A stretch of DNA of 58,446 nt from Pseudomonadota bacterium (GTDB taxonomy: Bacteria > Pseudomonadota > Gammaproteobacteria > Burkholderiales > Burkholderiaceae_F): positions 1-58,446 of the forward strand of contig JAKOQB010000013.1 of NCBI GenBank assembly GCA_029778535.1. Direction: 5' to 3'. The notes below the pieces were generated by a model. That model was given only the letters and a program-made list of their open reading frames with translations, ran no database searches and had not been told where the DNA came from. Positions within the stretch are counted from its first letter, which is position 1. Every line of letters begins with the position of its first letter. The translations under genes were made by a program, and so were the position numbers. Below are positions 48,678 through 58,095 of the stretch, in pieces.

Positions 48678-48706
48678 TTGCGGAATTGCCTCTTTGGCAA
48701 TACCTT
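48678..48706 (+). promoter_or_regulatory. LysR promoter with a T-N11-A palindrome in the spacer
   Basis: -35 TTGCGG (48678-48683), 17-base spacer, -10 TACCTT (48701-48706), then 6 bases to the ATG at 48713. The spacer and first -10 base hold the perfect palindrome ATTGCC-TCTTT-GGCAAT (48685-48701), which contains the LysR-box consensus T-N11-A. A LysR dimer bound there would block its own promoter. The start would be leaderless or nearly so. Confidence 0.65.
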
Positions 48707-48712
48707 TTCGGA

Positions 48713-49618
48713 ATGAATCGACGCGTCGACGCCCGCCAGCTGCGCTACTTCATCGCGGTCGCACAGGAACGCAGCTTCCGCCGCGCCGCCGAGCGCCTGC
48801 ACATCACGCAGCCGCCGCTGTCGCGCCAGATCAGCGAGCTCGAATCCGCGCTCGGGGTCCGGCTGCTCGCGCGCGACACGCGCCGCGTCGAGCTGACGGC
48901 GGCGGGCGAACTCGCGCTGCGCGAATTCGAAAACGCCATCGGCCGCTTCGATGCCGCGCTCGATCGCGTGGCGAAGGCCGCGCCGGCGGCATCGAAGCTC
49001 AAGCTCGGCGTGCTGTACTGGAGCGACCTGAAAGCGCTGCGCAGCCTGGAACAGGCGCTGAAGCGCACCGCGCGCCTGCCGGGTCTCGACGTGCGCACGG
49101 TCGCCAGTCATGAAGGCGTGGCCGCGGTACGGCGCGGCGAACTCGACGCCTCGCTCATCGCCGCGCCGACCGAGACGCACGGACTGCCCTGCACGATCGT
49201 CGGCTCGGTGCGCATGGCGGCGTTCATTCCGGCGGCGTCGCCGCTGGCGCGCCGCCGGAAGCTGTCGCTGCAGGACCCGGAGCAACTGCCGCCGTACTAC
49301 CGCTTCCGGCGCCATGTCAATCCGCTGCTGCACGAACACTTCGCGCGGCAGCTCGAGGCGCACGGCTTCCGTCCCGGGGAAACGGCGGCCGCGCCCGAGT
49401 TGATGGGTGTGCTGGCGCAGATCGCCCGCGGGCGCGGCTGCACCTGCATGCCGGACCTCGCCAGCCGCTTTCGCTATGCCGGCGTCGTGCGCAAGCCGCT
49501 GCAAGAGAAGGTGACCATGGATCTCGCGCTGATCGTCGCGGCGCGGCTCGACCCCCACGTGAAAGCGGCCCTGACGAAAGCCGTGCGCCAGATGGTGCGC
49601 CGGATGCAGCGGCGCTGA
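48713..49618 (+). CDS. LysR-family transcriptional regulator
   Basis: DNA-binding regulator of 301 residues. The winged helix-turn-helix is at the N-terminus: LRYFIAVAQERSFRRAAERL, then HITQPPLSRQISELESALGV, then LLARDTRRVELTAAG. The remaining 210 residues are the effector-binding domain, with LKLGVLYWSDLKALRSLEQ. It is divergent from the Kelch lipoprotein gene, the usual arrangement of a LysR and its target, and has a perfect operator-like palindrome over its own promoter. The frame is open upstream to 48602, but the promoter and operator lie there, so ATG 48713 is the start. Effector unknown. Confidence 0.92.
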   Translation: MNRRVDARQLRYFIAVAQERSFRRAAERLHITQPPLSRQISELESALGVRLLARDTRRVELTAAGELALREFENAIGRFDAALDRVAKAAPAASKLKLGVLYWSDLKALRSLEQALKRTARLPGLDVRTVASHEGVAAVRRGELDASLIAAPTETHGLPCTIVGSVRMAAFIPAASPLARRRKLSLQDPEQLPPYYRFRRHVNPLLHEHFARQLEAHGFRPGETAAAPELMGVLAQIARGRGCTCMPDLASRFRYAGVVRKPLQEKVTMDLALIVAARLDPHVKAALTKAVRQMVRRMQRR

Positions 49619-49648
49619 CCCGGCGCGGCCGACGGACCGGCATTCACG

Positions 49649-50614
49649 CTACTGTCCGCCCGCGCCGTTCAGCCGCACGGCGGAATCCTGCGCCGAGACG
49701 CCGGTCGGCAAGCGCAGCCGCGGTGCCAGGTTGCTGACCAGCAGCGCGCCGATCACCAGCGCCGCGCCGAACAGCTCGGCCGCGCCGATCGGCTGACCTT
49801 GCACCGCGCGGATCGCGAACGCGGTCACCGGCACGAAGTTGATGAACAGCACGCCATTGGCCGCGCCCAGCGTCCGCATGCCGAGGTTCCACGCCAGCAC
49901 CGCGAAGACGGAGGCCAGCGCGATCATGTATGCGAGCTGCCAGCCGACCGCGGCGATCGCGTCGAGGCGCGTCGGATGCGAGACGCCCAGTTCGATCGCG
50001 GCCAGCGTGGCGAGCGCGATCGCCCCCGTGCCGGTCAGCGTGGTCAGCGCCGTGTAGCGCAGCGCGGACCAGCCAGGGAACGATGCCGCGCCCATCGTGT
50101 AGCCGACCCAGCACAGCGCGCCGGCGAGGATCATCGCGTCGCCGACGGCGGAGCCTTCGTGCAGGAAATCCGCGTGCCCCTTGCTGATCACCAGCAGCAC
50201 GCCGGCGAAAGCCGCGCCGACCGACGCCAGCGTCAGCCGCGACGGCCGCACGCCGCGCACGACCCACGTCGTGAGCGCGGTCAGCATCGGCATCGTCGCC
50301 ACGATCACCGCGCCGTGTTCGGGGCGCGACCGCGCGAGCCCGCCGAACACCAGCAAACTGAAGCCGGCGAAGCCCAGCGTGCCGAGAAACGCGACCGTGA
50401 GCCCGCGGCCGTCGAACGCCAGGCTCGCGCGCCCCTCCTTCCACCACAGCGCAAACGCGAAGACCAGCGCGGTGACCGCGTAGCGCACCAGCGTCAGGTG
50501 GAATGCATCCATCACGCGCAGCACCGCGAGCGCGACGGTGAACATGCCGCCCCAGATCATCGCGGTGGCGAGCAGCGGCGACGCGCCGCGAATGAGTGCC
50601 TGATTCGAGTTCAT
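49649..50614 (-). CDS. EamA/DMT-family transporter
   Basis: Inner-membrane carrier of 321 residues with ten predicted helices in two EamA repeats. Repeat one begins LLATAMIWGGMFTVALAVLR and ends near GAVIVATMPMLTALTTWVVRG; repeat two starts at AMILAGALCWVGYTMGA and ends GVLFINFVPVTAFAIRAVQGQ. It differs clearly from the EamA gene at 18960, sharing only the fold. The frame is open upstream to 50845, but helix one fixes the start at ATG 50614. It faces the LysR gene at 48713 tail to tail. The frameshifted LysR gene upstream on the same strand may once have controlled it. Substrate unknown. Confidence 0.88.
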   Translation of the reverse strand: MNSNQALIRGASPLLATAMIWGGMFTVALAVLRVMDAFHLTLVRYAVTALVFAFALWWKEGRASLAFDGRGLTVAFLGTLGFAGFSLLVFGGLARSRPEHGAVIVATMPMLTALTTWVVRGVRPSRLTLASVGAAFAGVLLVISKGHADFLHEGSAVGDAMILAGALCWVGYTMGAASFPGWSALRYTALTTLTGTGAIALATLAAIELGVSHPTRLDAIAAVGWQLAYMIALASVFAVLAWNLGMRTLGAANGVLFINFVPVTAFAIRAVQGQPIGAAELFGAALVIGALLVSNLAPRLRLPTGVSAQDSAVRLNGAGGQ

Positions 50615-50718
50615 GGCGAGACTCCTGGTCCGATTCGATGCCGGCGAGTCTCGATCGGGGCGCGCGGCCCGATCCAATCGTTTCTTTGGAAGGCGGCGTT
50701 CGGCGCCGCCGAAGCAGG

Positions 50719-51611
50719 TCAGGCCGCGACCACGTCGGGCCAGGTTGCGCGCAGCGCGGCGAGCGCGGCAACGAGCAGCGGTTCGTTCGCGCGCTCGTCG
50801 CGCACGAGGAAATTGAGGGTTGTCTTCGGCGCAGCGCCTTGCCACACGACGAGCTCGCCCGCGGCTTCGCCCGCGCGCGCCTGGTCGTCGCGCAGCAGCG
50901 CGAGCCCGATGCCGCCGGCGACGAGGCTGCGCAGCGTGCCTTCCTGGTCGGCCTCGACGGCGGCGCTCCTTGGCCGCAGGCCGAAGGTCGCGAACATTTC
51001 ATCTGCAATGCGGCGGAACGAGCACGCGGGCGGCGTCATCACCCACGGCAGCGCCGCGATGCCGCGCCAGTCCGCATCGGCGATGCGATCGCGCCACGCC
51101 GCCGGCCCCACCACGCGCAACTGCACCGGCGCCAGGCGCCACACCTGCAGACCGGGCTCGCGCAGTTCGCCCACCGCGTAGCCGGCGTCGAGCTCGCCGC
51201 GGCGCAGCCCGTCGATCACGCGGCCCGAGTGTCCATAAGTGAGCCGCAGCACGCGCTGCGGATGCGCCGCCGCGAGCCGCGCCATGAATTCGCCCAGCCG
51301 CAGCAGCACCGGATCGGACACCGTGCCGAGCTTCAGCTCGCCGGTGAGGCCGCCCTGCAGTTGCCGCGCCTGCGCGATCACGTCGGACGCCGCCGCGAGC
51401 GCCTTCTCCGCCTCGGCGAGCAGCAGCGACCCCGGCGCGGTCAGCCGCATGCCGCGCGCGCTGCGCTCGAACAGGCGCACGCCGAGCTCGTCCTCGAGCG
51501 CCTTGACCTGCGCGCTGATCGCCGGCTGGCTGGTGGCGAGCTGCTCGGACGCGCGCGACGGTTGCCCGCGCGCGCGATCGTGACGAAGGTGCGGAGTTGG
51601 TAGAGCTCCAT
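50719..51611 (-). pseudogene. LysR-family regulator gene with a frameshift near its start
   Basis: From ATG 51611 the first codons read MELYQLRTFVTIARAGN, the beginning of a LysR helix-turn-helix. Then the frame breaks at about 51559/51560, and the following frame continues RASEQLATSQPAISAQVKAL, EDELGVRLFERSARGMRLT and a complete effector domain to 50719. Adding one base after AACC (minus strand) restores GNLSRASEQLA exactly. It is either a recent mutation or a sequencing error; repaired, the protein is 297 residues. A shorter internal start (ATG 51480) would lack the DNA-binding domain. The start overlaps the osmC stop codon (TGATG). Confidence 0.85.
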
Positions 51612-52036
51612 CACGCGCGATCGACCGTAACCGCCTCGATGCGACCCAGCGTGACGGCAGCGCCCGCGCGCAGGGTGTTCTGCACCTCGGCCACGCGATC
51701 GGTGTGCGTCATCAGGTCGCGGATCGCCTGCTCCGGCGCCTGCGCCCAGACCTTGGCTTCGTAGACGACGTTGCGCCCCGGCTCGCCTTCCGCGCCGAAT
51801 TCACCGCTGACGGCGACCTCCACGCGCTCGACGGCGATGCCACGCTTGCCGGCCTCGCGGTAGATGTCGTTGCAGTAGCAGGTCGCCAGGGCGAGGAACA
51901 GCAGCTCGCCGCCGTTGGCGCTCGAACCGAAGCCCGTCGCTTTCGGCGGAATCGCGATCGAGTGTGGCTGGTCGTTGGTCGCCAGCGTGACCTCATGCTG
52001 GCCGCGACTGCTCTGAATCCGCGCGCTGATCTTCAT
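51611..52036 (-). CDS. OsmC-family protein
   Basis: Small cytoplasmic protein of 141 residues with the OsmC/Ohr fold: ATGFGSSANGGELLFLALAT, then CYCNDIYREAGKRGI, with one of the two family cysteines in LALATCYCND and the other not at its usual place. VEVAVSGEFGAEGEPGRNVVYEAKV and LMTHTDRVAEVQNTLRAGA follow. Ohr-type members reduce organic peroxides with two cysteines; the altered pattern makes this an OsmC-like protein of uncertain activity. GGAGGACACG precedes the ATG at 52036. Its stop overlaps the LysR start, so the two were co-translated. It probably carries the promoter for the pair. Confidence 0.85.
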   Translation of the reverse strand: MKISARIQSSRGQHEVTLATNDQPHSIAIPPKATGFGSSANGGELLFLALATCYCNDIYREAGKRGIAVERVEVAVSGEFGAEGEPGRNVVYEAKVWAQAPEQAIRDLMTHTDRVAEVQNTLRAGAAVTLGRIEAVTVDRA

Positions 52037-52049
52037 CGTGTCCTCCGGG

Positions 52050-52107
52050 GTCAGGCGGCACCTTCAGTGAACTCGACCTCCGCGATCCAGTTGCGCTTGC
52101 GCGGTGC
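52050..52107 (-). pseudogene. 3' end remnant of a second GFA-family gene
   Basis: The minus strand reads PRKRNWIAEVEFTEGAA and a stop (52050-52052). This repeats the C-terminus of the intact GFA protein (RRKRNWIAEVEIVEGGT), and the DNA matches with one mismatch over about 30 bases (52072-52102 against 52792-52822). Nothing more of the gene is present; similarity ends abruptly upstream at about 52107. Confidence 0.65.
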
Positions 52108-52143
52108 CGATCGTTCCCGAATGCGATCCCCGACCTCGCGCGG

Positions 52144-52464
52144 TCAGGCACCGACGTACGTGACCGCGCCGGGCCGGGCGATCGAAACGGACGCAAGCAA
52201 CTCCGGCACGAGCCGTCGCAGGTCGGAAAGCCGATTGGTCTTCGCGCACAGGACGATGACGGCGATCGAGAATGCCGGAAGATTCTGCTGAAAGGACAGA
52301 TTGCGGTCGACGGTGACGAACGCGTCGAACTCCTGCGCAGCCAGCGAGAGCAGTTCGCCGTTCCTCACGGTTGACCATCCCATCTGACGCGCCGTCCTGA
52401 CTTCGTGGCCGACGATCTCGCGCGACAAGCGCCAATCGATGCACTCGTCGAGCAGAATCTTCAC
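52144..52464 (-). CDS. DUF5615 PIN-like protein, probable toxin
   Basis: Protein of 106 residues. The PIN-like core shows MKILLDECIDWRLSREIVG with the first acidic pair, and DAFVTVDRNLSFQQNL with the second, followed by AVIVLCAKTNRLSDLRRLVP. DUF5615 proteins are predicted RNases related to VapC, paired with DUF433 antitoxins as here. The GTG start (52464) overlaps the stop of the DUF433 gene (GTGA), a typical toxin-antitoxin coupling. Toxicity is inferred from the family, not shown. Confidence 0.85.
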   Translation of the reverse strand: MKILLDECIDWRLSREIVGHEVRTARQMGWSTVRNGELLSLAAQEFDAFVTVDRNLSFQQNLPAFSIAVIVLCAKTNRLSDLRRLVPELLASVSIARPGAVTYVGA

Positions 52465-52673
52465 GACGCAGCGGCGACCAGGCGGTCCTTCGCTTGCTCC
52501 AGGAACTCGATCACCTGCTCTCGCGTAACCGAGGGAAAACCGGCCAGGAACTCGTCGATCGAGTCCCCGGCCTCGAGGTAATCAAGCAGCGTCTGCACCG
52601 GCACCCGCGAGCCGGCGAACACGGGCGTGCCGCCCATGACGTCCGGATTGCAGGAAATCACTTGCTTGATCAT
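52461..52673 (-). CDS. DUF433 protein, probable antitoxin
   Basis: Protein of 70 residues: NPDVMGGTPVFAGSRVPVQT at the start, then LLDYLEAGDSIDEFLAGFP and VTREQVIEFLEQAKDRL, a helix-turn-helix-like domain of the VapB45/DUF433 type. It would bind DNA and neutralise the DUF5615 toxin encoded immediately downstream. It has no Shine-Dalgarno sequence; a promoter ends six bases before the ATG, so the message appears leaderless. The module lies between an intact GFA gene and a copy of that gene's 3' end. Confidence 0.88.
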   Translation of the reverse strand: MIKQVISCNPDVMGGTPVFAGSRVPVQTLLDYLEAGDSIDEFLAGFPSVTREQVIEFLEQAKDRLVAAAS

Positions 52674-52679
52674 GGGCGC

Positions 52680-52709
52680 AGACTACTCCGCCGCCTGTGA
52701 TCCGTGCAA
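52680..52709 (-). promoter_or_regulatory. promoter of the DUF433/DUF5615 module, leaderless
   Basis: Read on the minus strand: -35 TTGCAC (52709-52704), 18-base spacer, -10 TAGTCT (52685-52680), 6 bases, then ATG at 52673. Both hexamers are close to the sigma-70 consensus. Transcription would begin at or next to the start codon, without room for a ribosome-binding site. I see no operator palindrome in it. Confidence 0.6.
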
Positions 52710-52751
52710 CCTCGGTACGCGGTGCGGCCGACGCAATCCGCGGGCTCGACT

Positions 52752-53201
52752 TCACCGTGCTACCGAAGGTCTGGTGCCGCCCTCGACGATTTCGACCTCT
52801 GCGATCCAGTTGCGCTTGCGCCGCGCCAGGCGCGCTTGTTCATCCTCGCCGTCGAAGGTGGCCGGCGAGCGCCGCAACAACGAAGGGGCGACGCCTTCGA
52901 ACGCATTCACGTTGACGACCGCGTACAGGCGCCCGTCGATGCGGCTCGTGACCACCGGCACGACGCCGCAGGTCGAGCAGACGTGGAACTGGGCGGTCTT
53001 CGTGCCAAAGCAATAGGTCGATACCCGCGCGGGCGACCTGATCGACACCCTGAGCGAGCCCGCAGGGCACGACGTCCAGACGCCGCCATGCTTGGTGCAG
53101 AACGAGCACGTGCAGGCGCACGCAGGAATCTCGAACGGCTCCGGTTTCCAGTCGAGCGCGAACGAGATGTTGCCGCAGTGACAGCGGCCGGTGATCTGCA
53201 T
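52752..53201 (-). CDS. GFA-family (glutathione-dependent formaldehyde-activating enzyme-like) protein
   Basis: Zinc-binding protein of 149 residues. The cysteine pairs of the family are visible: GRCHCGN near residue 7, CACTCSFCTKHGG near residue 30 and HVCSTCGVVPVV near residue 80. The C-terminus RRKRNWIAEVEIVEGG is the part copied at 52050. Members named Gfa speed up the reaction of formaldehyde with glutathione, but most are of unknown function. Methanethiol oxidase elsewhere in the window makes formaldehyde, but no direct link is shown. It follows the SRPBCC gene by two bases and is probably translated with it. Confidence 0.87.
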   Translation of the reverse strand: MQITGRCHCGNISFALDWKPEPFEIPACACTCSFCTKHGGVWTSCPAGSLRVSIRSPARVSTYCFGTKTAQFHVCSTCGVVPVVTSRIDGRLYAVVNVNAFEGVAPSLLRRSPATFDGEDEQARLARRKRNWIAEVEIVEGGTRPSVAR

Positions 53202-53203
53202 CG

Positions 53204-53650
53204 CTATCCGGGAATCGCCGCTTCGACGAGCTGCGCCAGCAGCGCGAGCGACTCCTGCCAGCCGAGATAACAGGCCTCGAGCGGAATCGCGGCCGGGATG
53301 CCTTCCTGCACGATGTTCACTTCGGTCCCGCACGAGACCGGCTTCAAAGTCACCGTCACCTGCATCTCGCCCGGCAGGTTCGGATCGTCGAACTTGTCCG
53401 TGTGGCGAATGCGCTCATTCGGCACGAGTTCGAGGTATTCGCCGCCGAACGAGTGGCTGTGGCCGCTGCTGAAGTTGGTGAACGACATCCGGTACGTGCC
53501 GCCGACGCGCGCATCGAGGTGGTGAACCTTGCCCGTGAAGCCGTGCGGCGGCAGCCACTTGGCCATCGCGTCGGCGTCGAGGAACGCGCGGTAGATCCGC
53601 TCGGGCGGCGCACGCAGCACGCGGTGAAGACGGACGGTGTTCGTGGACAT
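53204..53650 (-). CDS. SRPBCC (AHSA1/START-like) domain protein
   Basis: Cytoplasmic protein of 148 residues with a hydrophobic-cavity fold: TVRLHRVLRAPPERIYRAFL at the start, then AMAKWLPPHGFTGKVHHLD, GGTYRMSFTNFSSG, and a C-terminal helix CYLGWQESLALLAQLVEAA. AHSA1-type proteins bind lipids or chaperones; many small bacterial ones have no known ligand. The ATG at 53650 is preceded by AAAGGCGAAG; in-frame alternatives at 53671 and 53698 are less likely. The next gene (GFA) starts two bases after its stop, while the acyl-CoA synthetase gene ends 40 bases upstream. Confidence 0.87.
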   Translation of the reverse strand: MSTNTVRLHRVLRAPPERIYRAFLDADAMAKWLPPHGFTGKVHHLDARVGGTYRMSFTNFSSGHSHSFGGEYLELVPNERIRHTDKFDDPNLPGEMQVTVTLKPVSCGTEVNIVQEGIPAAIPLEACYLGWQESLALLAQLVEAAIPG

Positions 53651-53690
53651 GCTGGCTTCGCCTTTCGACATGCTGACGCGTGCGCTCGAG

Positions 53691-55379
53691 TCATCCAAGT
53701 TCCGGAAAATCTTCCTCCCGGAACTCGCCAGGCCGACGCTCGCTCGCCGTCCCGCGCGCGTTCTCCGCGCCGCGCAGTTGCACGCGCCGGATCTTGCCGG
53801 AGATCGTCTTCGGAAGATCGGAAAACTCGATGCGCCGGATGCGCTTGTACGGCGCGAGCCGCGCGCGGATGAAGCGAAAGATCGCGAGCGCAGTGGCGCG
53901 CGACGGTTCGAAGCCGGGCTTCAGCACGAGGTAGGCCTTCGGCACCGACAGCCGGATCGGGTCGGGGCTCGGAACCACCGCGGCCTCGGCAACCGCCTCG
54001 TGCTCGATCAGCGCGCTTTCGAGCTCGAACGGGCTGATGCGATAGTCCGAGCTCTTGAACACGTCGTCGGCGCGGCCGACGTACCAGTAGTAGCCGTCGG
54101 CGTCGCGGCTCGCGACGTCCGAGGTCCGGTAGTACTCGCCGCCGAGCAACTCGGCGCTGCGCTCCGGGTTGTCGATGTAGCCGGTCATCAGTCCGGTCGG
54201 GGCGGGCTTCAGTTTGATACCGATTTCGCCTTCGCTGCTTTCCTGTCCATCCGGATCGACGAGCGCGACGCGGTAGCCGGGCATCGGCCTGCCCATCGAG
54301 CCGACCTTGACCGGCGGCCCAGGCGAATTGCCGATCAGGCAGGTGGTTTCGGTCTGGCCATAGCCGTCGCGAATCGTCAGCCCCCACGCCGCGTGGACCT
54401 GCTCGATCACCTCGGGATTCAGCGGCTCGCCCGCGCTGACCAGTTCGCGCAGCTTGACCGGGTGGGCCCTCAGGTCCTCGAGGATCAGGAAGCGCCACAC
54501 CGTCGGCGGCGCGCACAGCGTCGTGACGCCGTAGCGCACCAGCGCCTCGAGGGTCTTCCTGGCATCGAAGCGCGCCTGGTTGTGAATGAAGATCGTCGCG
54601 CCCGCGTTCCATGGCGCGAACACGCAGCTCCACGCGTGCTTGGCCCACCCCGGCGAGCTGATGTTCAGGTGAATGTCGCCGGGCCGCAGCCCGATCCAGT
54701 ACATCGTCGACAGATGTCCGACCGGATAGCTCTGCTGCGTGTGCTGCACCATCTTCGGCTTGGCCGTGGTGCCGGAGGTGAAATAGAGCAGCAGCGGATC
54801 GGTCGCGCGCGTCGGCCCGTCGGGCTCGAACCGCGCCGACGCGGAGTCCGCGTCGGCATACGAAACCCAGCCGGCGGCCTTGCCGCCCACGGCGATGCGC
54901 GAGTAGTCACCCGCGACGGCGGCGAATTTCTCCGCGCCCGCCGCATCGGTGATCACGTGACGCATGCCGCCGCGCTCGATCCGGTCCCGCAGGTCGTCCT
55001 GCGCCAGCAGCGTTGTCGCCGGACTGATCACGGCGCCGAGCTTCATCACGGCCAGCGTGATCTCCCACAGCGGCCCCACATTGGGCAGCATCACGAGCAC
55101 CCGATCGCCGCGGCGGACTCCGCACTGCCGCAGGAAATTGGCGACACGGTTGGACCGTTCGCTCAACTGCGCGAAGGTGAGCCGCGCCTCGGCGCCGCCC
55201 TCGTCGACCAGCCACAGCGCAAGGCGATCGTTGTCTTTCGCCTGCACATCGAAGTAGTCAAGCGCCCAGTTGAACTGATCGAGCGCCGGCCAACGGAATT
55301 CCGCGTACGCGCGGGCGTAGTCCTCTCGGTTCGCGATCAGGACGTCGCGGGCCTCGACAAATGCGCGTGTGGGAGTCAT
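53691..55379 (-). CDS. acyl-CoA synthetase (AMP-binding, medium-chain type)
   Basis: Activates a carboxylic acid to its CoA thioester with ATP. The 562-residue protein has the ANL motifs: LLYFTSGTTAKPKMVQHT (A3), IRDGYGQTETTCLIG (A5), YYRTSDVASRDADGYYWYVG (A7), GRADDVFKSSDYRISPFELE (A8) and the catalytic lysine in DLPKTISGKIRR (A10). WSCVFAPWNAGATIFIH and the layout resemble medium-chain/benzoate-type (ACSM-like) ligases rather than acetyl-CoA synthetase, which is longer. It is a probable first gene of a transcript with SRPBCC and GFA genes. Acid substrate unknown. Confidence 0.92.
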   Translation of the reverse strand: MTPTRAFVEARDVLIANREDYARAYAEFRWPALDQFNWALDYFDVQAKDNDRLALWLVDEGGAEARLTFAQLSERSNRVANFLRQCGVRRGDRVLVMLPNVGPLWEITLAVMKLGAVISPATTLLAQDDLRDRIERGGMRHVITDAAGAEKFAAVAGDYSRIAVGGKAAGWVSYADADSASARFEPDGPTRATDPLLLYFTSGTTAKPKMVQHTQQSYPVGHLSTMYWIGLRPGDIHLNISSPGWAKHAWSCVFAPWNAGATIFIHNQARFDARKTLEALVRYGVTTLCAPPTVWRFLILEDLRAHPVKLRELVSAGEPLNPEVIEQVHAAWGLTIRDGYGQTETTCLIGNSPGPPVKVGSMGRPMPGYRVALVDPDGQESSEGEIGIKLKPAPTGLMTGYIDNPERSAELLGGEYYRTSDVASRDADGYYWYVGRADDVFKSSDYRISPFELESALIEHEAVAEAAVVPSPDPIRLSVPKAYLVLKPGFEPSRATALAIFRFIRARLAPYKRIRRIEFSDLPKTISGKIRRVQLRGAENARGTASERRPGEFREEDFPELG

Positions 55380-55516
55380 CGTCGGTCTCCTTCTGCTATG
55401 ACGGCACGCAATTCACCGGCACACCGCTGACGATACTCGGGAAAGGCACTCGCGGCGGCGCCGACGCCCGTACGGAAATGCCGCAGACGAAATTCGGGCC
55501 TGCCGCGCGACCACGA

Positions 55517-57175
<1,659 letters not shown>

Positions 57176-57191
57176 GTTTCCTCACCCCCGG

Positions 57192-57219
57192 CCCCTGTCC
57201 CGCTGATGCGGGCCAGGGG
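57192..57219. terminator. stem-loop between otsB and ettA
   Basis: CCCCTGTCCCGC-TGAT-GCGGGCCAGGGG gives a 12-base stem with one mismatch and a four-base loop. It lies between otsB (upstream on the minus strand) and ettA, in a 112-base gap. No U-run follows on the minus strand, so it may be a dispersed palindrome rather than a true terminator. Confidence 0.5.
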
Positions 57220-57287
57220 TGCCGGGAAAAGGGGCGAAGCTTACCGAAGCGCCGATCGCTGCGCGGGGCCGAACGACTCGCCGCCGC

Positions 57288-58061
57288 TCACGCGTCGGCG
57301 TCGTGGCGCGCGCGGCTCCGCACCAGCCGGTCGAGCAGCATCGCTACCCCCGACTGCTGGTGCACGAAGTAGCGCGCGGCGCTCGACCGCCGCATCTCGA
57401 CGCGCACGGTCAGCCAGTGCGGCGGCGCCTGCGTGAAGACCAGCTCGTCGGTTTCGTCGTCGCCGACGAACAGCACCCGTTGCGCGCGCTCCGCGGCGGC
57501 GATCGCCACCAGCGCCTCGTACTTCGTCAGCGCGCCGGGCGGCAGCAGGTTGAACACCAGCTTGCCGCCGATCACGCGCGGCGGCGGCGACAGTTGCTCG
57601 ATCCAGCCTTCCAGGCGCCGCGCGGCTCGCGCGCGACCGCGCGCGAGCCGGTAGTGCAGCGACAGCGACAGCGTCTTGTCCTCGACCAGCACGCCGTGCG
57701 CATGCGCATCCGTAGCGAGCCATGCTTCGAGCTGCGCCCGCCAGCCGCTGCACACCGCGCGCATGGCGTCGTAGTCCGGGGCGGCGGGTCCGCCCTCGTT
57801 GCCGTGATTGCCGACCATGTAGCGCACCGCGGCCGGCAGCCGCGTGACCAGATCGGCGCGGCGCCGGCCCGAGATCACCGCCACCGGCGCCGCCTGCGCG
57901 AGCTGCTGCAGCAGCCGCATCACGTTGGCGGGCGTGCGCACCTGCTCGGGCCGCGGCTCGATCGGCGCCAGCGTGCCGTCGAAGTCGAACGCGTACAGCG
58001 CGCGCGCGGCGGCCAGTTGCGCCAGTTCCGCCGCGCCGGCGGGGCCGAACAGGCTGTTCAT
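57288..58061 (-). CDS. otsB: trehalose-6-phosphate phosphatase
   Basis: HAD-family phosphatase of 257 residues that dephosphorylates trehalose-6-phosphate. The nucleophile motif is YAFDFDGTLAPIEPRPEQ (D25 as first Asp of DFDGT). VAVISGRRRADLV is HAD motif II, GGKLVFNLLPPGALTKYEAL carries the motif III lysine, and VLFVGDDETDELVF is motif IV. Length matches OtsB. It lies 34 bases after the otsA stop codon in the same orientation, so both form one operon. It gives the cell a trehalose route independent of TreS and TreZ. Confidence 0.95.
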   Translation of the reverse strand: MNSLFGPAGAAELAQLAAARALYAFDFDGTLAPIEPRPEQVRTPANVMRLLQQLAQAAPVAVISGRRRADLVTRLPAAVRYMVGNHGNEGGPAAPDYDAMRAVCSGWRAQLEAWLATDAHAHGVLVEDKTLSLSLHYRLARGRARAARRLEGWIEQLSPPPRVIGGKLVFNLLPPGALTKYEALVAIAAAERAQRVLFVGDDETDELVFTQAPPHWLTVRVEMRRSSAARYFVHQQSGVAMLLDRLVRSRARHDADA

Positions 58062-58095
58062 GGACGCCGCGCCCTCCCTTTCCGGCCCGCACTGC

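Noticed and set aside
50719..51480. A short LysR-type protein starting at 51480
   Set aside because: The upstream DNA encodes the missing helix-turn-helix after correction of one base, so the short form is an artefact of the frameshift.
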